Below the pieces are notes generated by a model. That model was not told where the DNA came from. It made no database searches and saw nothing but the letters and a program-made list of their open reading frames with translations. From Phragmites australis (Eukaryota; Streptophyta; Magnoliopsida; Poales; Poaceae), in contig NC_084924.1 in the NCBI RefSeq assembly GCF_958298935.1, positions 7,378,001-7,442,000 on the forward strand: 64,000 bases of DNA, written 5' to 3'. Below are positions 37,124 to 46,074 of this stretch, in pieces. Both the position numbers and the translations under genes were made by a program. Numbering within the stretch: position 1 is the stretch's first letter; every line of letters begins with the position of its first letter.

Positions 37124-37339
37124 TGTGAGGAACTGTCCAAACAATATTCTAATTAATCATTAGGAGGACCATTATTCATAATCCAACCTCGACGATTAAC
37201 CAGAATCCTGTTCCGGTAGTCCCGGCATGTGTTTTGTGCCCAAGGATTGGAACACATGTCTCCAACATAGTACATCACAATATAGCTTAATAAAGAGTAA
37301 GCAATAAATATTTATATTACAAATATTAAGCATGCAACT
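37124..37339 (-). repeat. Chromovirus LTR, right copy, first part
   Basis: Starts TGTGAGGAACTGTCC and matches 29006-29220. It is cut by the nested element exactly at the CAACT target duplication. Confidence 0.92.
37335..37339 (+). repeat. Target-site duplication of the nested Tat-type element, left copy
   Basis: CAACT before TGTTGG. It is repeated at 46070-46074; the uninterrupted site is seen as the related CAATT in the other chromovirus LTR near 29217. Confidence 0.9.
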
Positions 37340-38938
37340 TGTTGGAGGATGAACTCCTGTCGCAGGGATCCCGAGAGACCCCTTTTTAGAGATTCGGCCG
37401 GGGGGATGATCCTGAACGAGCTTGTTTGGCAAATAAACGGGAACGGAAATAAATGCAGTGGCTGGTGGGAGATGATCGTCCTAGTGCGAGAAAGATGGGT
37501 GCACCGGGGTTTAGACAGGTTCGGGCCGCACGGAGGCGTAACACCCTATTCCTGTGTGAGTGCTATATCTATCCTTGAAGGGAATTCTTCAAGGATGTAT
37601 CTGGTTACAGGGGAGAGCTGTTTACAGAGAGCTTGAGGCTCTCGTGTTCTAGCTTGGCTTGATCTGGTTCGAGCGTGTGCGTTGTCGGGCTTTTTTCTGT
37701 GAGCGTCTCCGTCCTTCCTTTTTTCACCTCTCTTTATGTGTTCTCCATCCTTTTCTTTTATAGGCGCGCCGACCTCGACTTATCCTGAATGGGAAAGAGG
37801 GGGTGCGAGTGCCAAGGCGCCACAGAGAAAGGCGTCATCATTCCGTCTTGGCGAAGTGACAGGGGCGGTGGAAAAATGCGGCGCGCATCCGACCATCCGC
37901 CACTGTGGATGTCCTCCGGTGCCATTAAGGGGGCCCACCGGGCAGCCTCAGAGGTGCCCGGTGCGCCCACCCTGTCTTGTTCTTCTGCCAGGGCAGGGTG
38001 GCAGGCGGAACGCTTCGATTCTGGCAACGTTATCCCGAGGCACCCGGACGAAACGGGACGGGACCCGTGCATTTAATGGACCCACGCCCCCCTGCCAGTG
38101 CATGGCAGGGTCTGACACTAGGGCGTGGGTAGCTGAGAATGTCAGGATGTCAGGATGTCAGGCCGCGCGTGCCTATTAAATGCGGCATTGGGCCTTTGAC
38201 TGGCTGACACCCCGACGATGGGACCCTTCGGGTCGTCGGACGATCTTGCGCGAACCTTCGGGGAACCGAGTCCTCGGGGGCTGCCACGTGCAGCCCCGAG
38301 CACTCTCTCCCGGGTACTTCGGTGAGACCTTCGGGGAACCGAGTCCTCGGGGGCTGCCACGTGCAGCCCCGAGCACTCTCTCCCGAGCACTTCGGTGGGA
38401 CCTTCGGGGAACCGAGTCCTCGGGGGCTGCCACGAGCAGGCCCGAGCACTCTCTCCCGAGCACTTCGGTGGGACCTTCGGGGAACCGAGTCCTCGGGGGC
38501 TGCCACGTGCAGCCCCGAGCACTCTCTCCCGAGTACTTGGGTGAGACCTTCGGGAACCGAGTCCTCGGGGGCTGCCACGTGCAGCCCCGAGCACTCTCTC
38601 CCGAGTACTTGGGTGAGACCTTCGGGAACCGAGTCCTCGGGGGCTGCCACGTGCAGCCCCGAGCACTCTCTCCCGAGCACTTCGGTGGGACCTTCGGGGA
38701 ACCGAGTCCTCGGGGGCTGCCACGTGCAGCCCCGAGCACTCTCTCCCGAGCACTTCGGCTGTTTGGATCATCGGGGGACTGGGGTGCTCGGGAACCTAGA
38801 GGCTACGGCCCCGAGCACCTTCCCCCGGGACTTAGTTTCTTCTTATCCTGCAGGGTGGACCTCGCGGGATGGTGACATGTGGCGGATGGCCGGCCCGGTC
38901 TCGGGACTCAGGGACCCCTGGTTCCTAATACACCTACA
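37340..38938 (-). repeat. Nested element LTR, left (3' LTR)
   Basis: Ends TGTTGG and CCTACA, each one base off the ideal TGTCGG/CCGACA. It has a TATAAAAG box for minus-strand transcription at 37755-37762 and seven tandem 72-bp units at about 38260-38760. It also contains the R/U5-type phrase GGTTTAGACAGGTTCGGGCC (plus-strand sense) at 37508. Confidence 0.9.
38255..38760. repeat. 72-bp tandem array, seven units, in the left LTR
   Basis: Unit contains ACCTTCGGGGAACCGAGTCC, then TCGGGGGCTGCCACGTGCAG, then CACTCTCTCCCGAG. The third unit has GCCACGAGCAGGCC in place of GCCACGTGCAGCC. Because 72 is a multiple of 3, long spurious frames run through it on both strands. Confidence 0.93.
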
Positions 38939-38958
38939 GTAGCCCCCGGGTCTATTGG
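38939..38958 (-). other. Nested element polypurine tract
   Basis: On the minus strand AGACCCGGGGGCTAC abuts the LTR start TGTAGG, the arrangement usual for grass Tat-type elements. Together with the primer-binding site at the other end it sets the orientation. Confidence 0.7.
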
Positions 38959-39293
38959 TAGGCGACGGGACGGAGACTGCGAATGGGTCCTTCGTCGCGG
39001 CCGAGGCCGAGGCTGGCGCAGACGCCATGTGGCAAGCTTTCGAGAGGTGGCCCTTGCGGACCCAGACCTCAAGTACGCCCCAACGGGAAAATGAGTGGAC
39101 GCGTGTCCACACAACTTCCGAAGGGTATGATGACCATACGGGCGGCACGCGCGGTCGCCGCGCAGATCGAGGAAAATACGCCTGGCAGCCGCTGACATCG
39201 CGCGATCGGCGGGAGATTCGCCTGGCAGTTGCGTCGATCGAGGCGACGCTTCGCCGAGCGAACTGTTTGGGCGACAGTTTTTGAACTTTGAGA

Positions 39294-39300
39294 TATAAAA
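39294..39300 (+). promoter_or_regulatory. TATA box of the antisense gene
   Basis: TATAAAA followed about 30 bp later by a CT-rich initiator-like stretch; the first downstream ATG is at 39459. It lies on the strand opposite to the element's own transcription. Confidence 0.7.
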
Positions 39301-39458
39301 AGGGGGAAAGGATCGGTCCGTCCCCCTCTTTACGCTTTCTCACACTTGCGCTCTTGCTTTCTTTGTGCTCCGAAGCCCTTAGGAAATTCTCAGGCGACCG
39401 GAGCGTTCTTCGTTCTCTCTCTCTTTCCACCACCAAAACACCTTCCATCCTTGCCGAG

Positions 39459-42400
39459 ATGATGAGGGTTGGAGGAGGACGCCGGGACAAGGCTTCGGAC
39501 AGCATCTTGCCGGAGTCTCATATGAGGAACGAGGAGGCGGCGGATAAAATCAGAAAACTGCTGGTGCCGGAGGGGCAAGAAGGTGCTGTGGTGGTGAGGC
39601 CGGCGAGCCTGACGCTGGCGACGACCGTCCCTGGGCGGATCGTCCTCTTCACCTCCTTTGTGGTGGCGGGATTGGTGCCGCCGTTCTCCACCTTCTTCCT
39701 GCAAGTGCTGGAGACGTACGGCATTCAACTGGTGCACCTAAGCCCCAACTCTGTGGTGGTGTTGGCGACATTCGCGCATCTCTGCAAAATGTTTGTAGGG
39801 GTGATGCCGTCGGCGACGCTGCTTCGCCATTTCTTCGTCCTTCGGCCGGTGGGGAAGAAGAGGGGGCACTCCACGGCGGATGTCGCGGGGTGCTGCAACC
39901 TTCGGCTCTGGGACGGCCTGGGGGATCATTACATTCCCCAGGTGCTGCGCAGCAAGTGGGAGGAGTGGCGACGGGACTGGTTCTTCGTCGACGTCGACCC
40001 CTATGAGCGCCTCGAGCTGCCGGAGGCGGCGGCGGAACCTCGGCGATCGACGTGGGAGGCGCCGCCGCCAGAAGACGCGAGGCTGAAGCCGGTGTTGGAG
40101 CGCATCCTGGAGCTGCGCGAGTCCGGGCTGACCTCCGTCATGGTGGTCGTGGACTTCCTGCGCCGTCGGCTGGCGCCTTTGCAAGAGCGGGCCCGGCCGA
40201 GCTGGTTCTATACCGGGCCGGAGGACATCACCAGGACCCAGATCGGCGCGAGCTGGGATCTGGGGCAGGCGGAACTGCGGGGGATGACAAGGGTGATCAC
40301 CGGAATGGAGGACATGGGCCGGACGGAGCTCCCGTGGCCGGAGATGGCGCTCTGCGCCAACCCCAACCGGGTGGCCATTATGGCGGGGCTGCCGGAGTTC
40401 GACGCCCAGGGGCCTGTGGACCGGCCAAGAAGCCGGAGTCCCGAGGCCTCCGAACTCCCCGGGCTGGAGGAGCTACTTGGCGAGGAGGTCGCTGGCAGCT
40501 TGGCGCGGGCTGGCGAAGGGGTCGCCGCAGGAGGCAACCGCCGTGCCAGGGAGGAGGGCGCCACCGAAATCGTCGAAGAGGTGGCGCCGGGAGATCGGGG
40601 AAAACGTCCCCGGGCCCTGATCCTAGTGCCAGACTCTCCACCGTCGCCAACGGCAGTGGCGGCATTCCCGGTGCGGATGGGGCCTGCGTCGGCGCCCGCG
40701 ACCCGCATGGCGGAAACCGAGACCCGCGCGGCGGCACCTGAGGCCCGCACGGCGGCGCCTGAGGCCCACGCAGCGGTTCAGCCGAGCCCCCAGCAGAAGA
40801 GGCGGCGGGAGGAGTCCGGACCGACGGCGCCGGACCCGGACATCAGGCTCCCAGCGGCCAAATGGCGGTATCGGTGAGTCTCCTTTCTTGCTTTTCTATG
40901 GGCATTTCTGGCCCGAACTAAGCTTCGGCGTTTTTCATTTGTCTCCCATAGGCCGGCAGCAGGCGCTACTGCGACGAAGAAAGAGCGGGCGCCGAGACCA
41001 GAACTGAGCCCGCCTGCTGTTCCGATGGAGGCGGGCACCGGAACGGCGGAGGCGCCAATCGTCGTGGCGGCCAGCGGGAGAGAGACGGAGGCGGCGGCCG
41101 AGAGGAGGACGGAGCAAACGTCCGGATCCTTGGCGCCGGCGGAACCTACCCCGGGCGCGGAGAGCCCGGGGCGGATGACGGTGGAGGTGGACGCTTTGCC
41201 GGGGCCGGCGGACAGGGCGGTCGATGCGGGAATGCGGCCGCTGTCCGAGTCTTCGGCGCCGGCGAAGCCTACCCCGGGCAGGCAGAGCCCGGGGCGGATG
41301 ACAGTGCAGGGCCCTGCAGAGAGCTCGGCCCCCCTGGAGGCACTCTGCGGAGAAGCCTGGGCCCCACCGGCGCCCGGCCAGCCTGCCGACCCTTTCCTGG
41401 CCACCATTGAAGGCGTCCAAGTAGCGGTCGGGCGGCTGGGCGCAGCGGTGAACGCCAAGGAGGGGGAGCTCGAGGCCGAGCGCGCCCGCCTGGCGTTGGA
41501 GAAGGCGCAGCTGGCGGGCGCCCAGGAGGAGGCCCGTGTGGCGGCCGCGCGGGAGCAGAAGCTCCTAGAAGATATCTGCGCGGAAGCCGCGCGGGAACAA
41601 GAAGTTTTGAAGACCGCACGGGCAGAAGCCGCGCGGGAGCGAGAAGACGCCGCCCGCCTGGCTGAGGCGTCGAGGCAGCAAGCTGCCGAGGCCCTTGCCA
41701 GGATGGGGCAGGCGCAGGAGAGGGAGGTAGCAATTCTCAGCCCGGGAGCAGGCTGCGGAGGAGCGGCAAGCCGAGCTGACCCGCCGGGAGGGCGCGGCCG
41801 AGAAGACGTGCGCCGACCTCCAGCGCAGGGAAGACGACCTTCGGAAGATCAGGGAAGAGATCCGCCGTTGGGAGGAGGACGTTTCCTTGCGGGAGGTGGA
41901 CAATGAACTATTAGCGTCGGAGCTCGATGTTCGGGAGGATTCAGTGACTCAGCAGGAGGACGTGCTGGCCTGGCGGGAGGGCGAGCTGAGTCGCCGAGAA
42001 GGCGAACTGAGTCGTCGAGAGGGCGAGGCTGACGCGGCGGCGGCGGCCATGGCGACCAGGGCGGAGCAGAACGCGAAGCACAAGGCGGAACTGACCGCCC
42101 GTGAACGCGCTTTATCCGAGATGGTGGCCAAGGCGAAGCAGGCTGCCGCCCCCGCAGCAGTTGGCGGTTCTTCCGGTCCGGTCGGGGACCAGGGACTTGA
42201 GGCACAGCTGTGGGCCGCCAAGGAGAAGCTCGAGATCGCCTTTGTCTCACGGGTCAACCTCGAGCATATGCTGGAAGACATACTCCGGCGGATGCGGCGG
42301 GCCGTAGAGAAGGGTAGTCTCGGACGGCTCGTTGAAGACAAGAAAGGCGACGACCCCGCACGACAAGTGTTGGGGCTGCAGCAGGTCTGCGAGCGCCTTG

Positions 42401-42681
42401 AGGCCCTGCCTTGGGCAGTCCAGGAACTCGCCGCCCGGGAGGGGCGTGGCTTGGCACATGCAGTGGCCGAGCACGTCCTGGCCTGCTACCGAAGCAGGGA
42501 CCCAAACTTCCCGCTGGAGCCGGCGCGGGAGGGAGTGGTCGAGGCTGAGGGAGAGGCCGCCCGGGCGGCGGTCCAGAGTACCGCCGCCGTGGTGGCGGCC
42601 GGCTTCAGGCGAGAGGTGCCGCCGCCGTCAGCCCTCGGGGACGACTCAGAGGATTCAGCCGACGCCTCTGCCGCCGACTAG
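39459..42681 (+). pseudogene. Two-exon antisense gene of the nested element (PF04195-like domain, coiled-coil C-terminus), one frameshift
   Basis: Opposite in sense to the element, between the pol remnant and the 3' LTR. Exon 1 39459-40873 begins with the first ATG after the TATA box; intron 40874-40951 (78 bp, GTGAGT...CCCATAG) joins in phase; exon 2 40952-42681 ends TAG. About 1,047 codons. Residues 60-182 resemble the plant 'putative gypsy-type transposon' family (PF04195, from memory): FVVAGLVPPFSTFFLQVLE, then LATFAHLCKMFVGVMPS, then WRRDWFFVDVD. The middle is Ala/Pro/Glu-rich and disordered-looking. The C-terminal third is a long Glu/Arg/Ala coiled coil (RREGELSRREGEAD). Between 41725 and 41745 the frame shifts by one; the coiled-coil pattern continues in the new frame, so this copy is probably broken. 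No enzymatic motif is seen and its function is unknown. Confidence 0.75.
40874..40951 (+). other. 78-bp intron of the antisense gene
   Basis: Donor CG|GTGAGT, T-rich tract, acceptor CCCATAG|GCC. Exon 1 ends with two bases of a codon and exon 2 supplies one, so the frame is kept; unspliced, translation stops at TGA 40875-40877. The intron can only be removed from plus-strand RNA. Confidence 0.75.
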
Positions 42682-44351
42682 ATCTTTTGTAACCTTTTTT
42701 CTTTTGTTGTCTTGATGAATGTAGATGTAGGAGTGAACCCTTAGAAAATGCCTTGTATATATCTTGTGACTATTAATGGCAGCTTTTCCTTGGGCTCGCA
42801 ACACCAGTTTCTCTGAGTGTTTGATGTTTCTTCTGGTGTTCTGTCCGGAAGTCCTGGGGAGTACTCAGTCGGGCCGTTCCCGACCTTCCCGTCCCCGAGG
42901 ATGAAGTTGTCCTGATCGCTATTGCTGGCGTAGTCGGCCTTCGAGCTCTCGCGAGTCCGCACTGCCTAAGTTAAGAAACAAAGACACATACTTCCTTGCC
43001 CGGGAGATAGATCTTATTCCGCTCGGAACACGCCATGCCTAGGGAACACTTTTTCGCTTTGCGACCACTCAGTTAGTAGAAGGGAGACGCGTGCGGGCGA
43101 GAATGTGACCAAGAGTCCTCGTGGTCCGATGGTGCCCGGGCTTTAAAACGGGCCGGACCGAGCACTGACAGCCCGCCGCCGAGGCCTGAGCTCCGGACTA
43201 CTCGAGCAGCTCGAGCGATAGGATTACTCAGGGCACCCGAGGACTCGGTAGTGCTCGGGGTCCTTAAAAGCGGACCGAACACCACGACCACCACGAAGGG
43301 CTTCGAACAGACATTACCGTACGCGCGGTTCTCCTTTCTACAAAAAACCGCTCTGTCGTTCTAGGAAAAAGTAGACACGCGGCAGGGTTTTGCGTGCGAG
43401 GAGACCACCTCGCCGAACAGATTAAAGCACGAGAGCCCCCGAGAATGACTCGGGAACATAAATTTACTGAAAGCAGATTTGCCTGAATGTAACCACTCAC
43501 CGGACAGCTGTCGGCCTTCCGGCCCACCGATCCAGGAGGGATGTGCTTCCGAGCTCGGGTGCCCGGGGACTTGATTCTTTCAACGGAGCACCCCGAGCGC
43601 CCAGAGGCGTACAAGGCTCCTAGGGTCGGGTGATCTCGACCACCCACGCCTAAGTGGTAGGACCACCCGAGGACCCTTGGGGCCGACCGGAGACCGGGGC
43701 ATTGAGCCCTCGCGGCCGAACCGCCCGTGATTGCCAGCCTGTGACTTAAGAGAGAATATAGAATTTCTTTGTCTGGTGCGCTCTGTTAGTGCGGCACTTG
43801 CCATAGACTGCTCTCGTTTTTTACCCGAGACCTCTTGAATACCCGAACCGGCGGACAAGAGCGGACAGAGGTATAACCCAGAGGTCCTATGGTTCGGTGG
43901 CGCCCGGGTATGACAGACCAGACCGAGCACCGACAGCCCGCTCCGGGGGCTTGGGCTCCGGACTACTCGAGCGGCTCGAGCGATGGGATTACCCAGAGCG
44001 CCCCGAAACTTGGTAGTTCCCGGGAGCCTGTCACGACACCGAACACCACAGCCTACCATGCCGGACGTAAGTCAGCGGCGACTGCTCGCATGCATACCGA
44101 TTGGGATTCTTTTATCAGCGGGGAAAAAGAGAGAGCGAACTTTTTCTCGCACAACCGAGCACCTCACCAAACAGATTAAACATACGGAATCCAGAAAAAA
44201 TATTTCAACATAGCGATTGCTTATTGAAATACTGAATGTACAACATTTACAAGGTGGGGCGATAGCGACTTACCCAAGGGGCGGAGCCCTCGGACTGCTT
44301 GGGCGGGGAGAAGCCCCCGGCCTTGCTAACCTGGGCCGCGAGCATGACCAT
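42682..44351. repeat. Spacer with long-range direct repeats between antisense gene and integrase tail
   Basis: Two related segments of about 350 bp, 43073-43440 and 43850-44190, start about 780 bp apart. Both carry CCGGACTACTCGAGC, GCTCGAGCGAT, and a closing AACAGATTAAA. A shorter relative lies at about 43560-43720. The 100 bp after 42681 is T-rich and probably holds the antisense gene's 3' UTR. No coding sequence is recognised. Confidence 0.75.
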
Positions 44352-44549
44352 CTACAGGTAGAAGCGTCGGAGATGCTCGATGTTCCACGGATTCAGGAGT
44401 GGCTGTCCTTCCTCCGTCGCCAACCTGAAAGAACCTGCCCGCGGGACCGCGATCATGGTGAAGGGACCTTCCCACACAGGGGACAGCTTATTCATTCCTT
44501 CGCGCGACTGGATGCGTCGGAGAACTAGGTCCCCTACCTGGCGCGCCAG
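44352..44549 (-). pseudogene. Integrase C-terminal tail of a Tat-type pol
   Basis: Minus-strand frame from the LTR edge to a TAG stop: RQVGDLVLRR, NKLSPVWEGPFTMIAVPRAG, then LNPWNIEHLRRFYL. This is the conserved end of Tat-lineage integrase; the same pattern (KLSPKWEEPYIV, then SWNIDQLQKFHS) closes pol in the element at 55-62 kb. All of gag-pol before it is missing. The deletion joint coincides with the primer-binding site. Confidence 0.85.
44531..44548 (-). other. Nested element primer-binding site
   Basis: On the minus strand TGGCGCGCCAGGTAGGGG, 2 nt from the LTR end. The 55-kb element has the related TAGCACGCCAGGCAGGGG, also 2 nt from its LTR. Complementary to a tRNA ending GGCGCGCCA; I do not name the tRNA. 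The same bases encode the start of the retained integrase tail. Confidence 0.8.
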
Positions 44550-44550
44550 C

Positions 44551-46069
44551 TGTCGGAGGATGAACTCCTGTCGCAGGGATCCCGAGAGACCCCTTTTTAG
44601 AGATTCGGCCGGGGGGATGATCCTGAACGAGCTTGTCTGGGAAATAAACGGGAACGGAAATAAATGCAGTGGCTGGTGGGAGATGAGCGTCCTAGTGCGA
44701 GAAAGATGGGTGCACCGGGGTTTAGACAGGTTCGGGCCGCACGGAGGCGTAACACCCTACTCCTGTGTGAGTGCTATATCTATCCTTGAAGGGAATTCTT
44801 CAAGGATGTATCTGGTTACAGGGGAGAGCTGTTTACAGAGAGCTTGAGGCTCTCGTGTTCTAGCTTGGCTTGAGCTGGTTCGAGCGTGTGCGTTGTCGGG
44901 CTTTTTTCTGTGAGCGTCTCCGTCCTTCCTTTTTTCACCTCTCTTTATGTGTTCTCCATCCTTTTCTTTTCTAAGCGCGCCGACCTCGACTTATCTTGAA
45001 TGGGAAAGAGGGGGTGCGAGTGCCAAGGCGCCACGGAGAAAGGCGTCATCATTCCGTCTTGGCGAAGTGACAGGGGCGGTGGAAAAATGCGGCGCGCATC
45101 CGACCACCCGCCACTGTGGATGTCCTCCGGTGCCATTAAGGGGCCCACCGGGCAACCTCAGAGGTGCCCGGTGCGCCCACCCTGTCTTGTTCTTCTGCCA
45201 GGGCAGGGTGGCAGGCGGAACGCTTCGATTCTGGCAACGTTATCCCGAGGCACCCGGACGAAACGGGACGGGACCCGTGCATTTAATGGACCCATGCCCC
45301 CCTGCCAGTGCATGGCAGGGTCTGACACTAGGGCATGGGCAGCTGAGAATGTCAGGATGTCAGGCCGCGCGTGCCTATTAAATGCGGCATTGGGCCTTTG
45401 ACTGGCTGACACCCCGACGATGGGACCCTTCGGGTCATCGGACGATCTTGCGCGAACCTTCGGGGAACCGAGTCCTCGGGGGCTGCCACGTGCAGCCCCG
45501 AGCACTCTCTCCCGGGTACTTCGGTGAGACCTTCGGGGAACCGAGTCCTCGGGGGCTGCCACGTGCAGCCCCGAGCACTCTCTCCCGAGCACTTCGGTGG
45601 GACCTTCGGGGAACCGAGTCCTCGGGGGCTGCCACGTGCAGCCCCGAGCACTCTCTCCCGAGCACTTCGGTGGGACCTTCGGGGAACCGAGTCCTCGGGG
45701 GCTGCCACGTGCAGCCCCGAGCACTCTCTCCCGAGTACTTGGGTGAGACCTTCGGGGAACCGAGTCCTCGGGGGCTGCCACGTGCAGCCCCGAGCACTCT
45801 CTCCCGAGCACTTCGGTGGGACCTTCGGGGAACCGAGTCCTCGGGGGCTGCCACGTGCAGCCCCGAGCACTCTCTCCCGAGCACTTCGGCTGTTTGGATC
45901 ATCGGGGGACTGGGGTGCTCGGGAACCTAGTGGCTACGGCCCCGAGCACCTTCCCCCGGGACTTAGTTTCTTCTTATCCTGCAGGGTGGACCTCGCGGGA
46001 TGGTGACATGTGGCGGATGGCCGGCCCGGTCTCGGGACTCAGGGACCCCTGGTTCCTAATACACCGACA
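44551..46069 (-). repeat. Nested element LTR, right (5' LTR)
   Basis: TGTCGG...CCGACA. Six 72-bp units at about 45460-45890 instead of seven. The box corresponding to TATAAAAG of the other LTR reads TAGAAAAG (44966-44973, minus strand), so the LTR that should drive the element has a damaged TATA box. Confidence 0.9.
45460..45895. repeat. 72-bp tandem array, six units, in the right LTR
   Basis: Same unit as in the left LTR, one copy fewer. This and a missing 10-bp GTCAGGATGT repeat explain nearly all of the 80-bp difference in LTR length. Confidence 0.92.
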
Positions 46070-46074
46070 CAACT
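46070..46074 (+). repeat. Target-site duplication of the nested Tat-type element, right copy
   Basis: CAACT directly after the LTR end CCGACA. Confidence 0.9.

Larger units (their letters stand above)
37340..46069 (-). mobile_element. Tat-type Ty3/gypsy element without gag-pol, carrying an antisense gene
   Basis: 8.73 kb with direct LTRs (1599 and 1519 bp, TGTCGG...CCGACA ends) and a 5-bp target duplication. The primer-binding site next to the right LTR and the purine tract next to the left LTR show minus orientation. Internally there is no gag, protease, RT or RNase H on either strand; only the last part of integrase remains, fused to the primer-binding site. The rest is a repeat-bearing spacer and a large plus-strand gene. 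It must have moved with proteins supplied by another element. LTRs differ by about six substitutions in the first 350 bp by eye, so insertion was recent relative to its host element. Confidence 0.9.

Noticed and set aside
38142..38942. Overlapping long frames on both strands (about 180-230 codons) in the left LTR array
   Set aside because: They arise because the 72-bp repeat unit is divisible by three and lacks stops. The same frames recur in the right LTR at 45158-46076. They are repeat translation, not genes.
40052..40741. 229-codon plus-strand frame and matching minus-strand frames within the antisense gene
   Set aside because: Shadows of the GC-rich exon. The frame starting at 39459 is the one that keeps the splice phase and the recognisable domain.
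41727..41740. GTAGCAATTCTCAG between the two frames of antisense exon 2, which looks like a tiny GT-AG intron
   Set aside because: Only 14 nt, far below the size plant spliceosomes can remove. A one-base frameshift is more likely.
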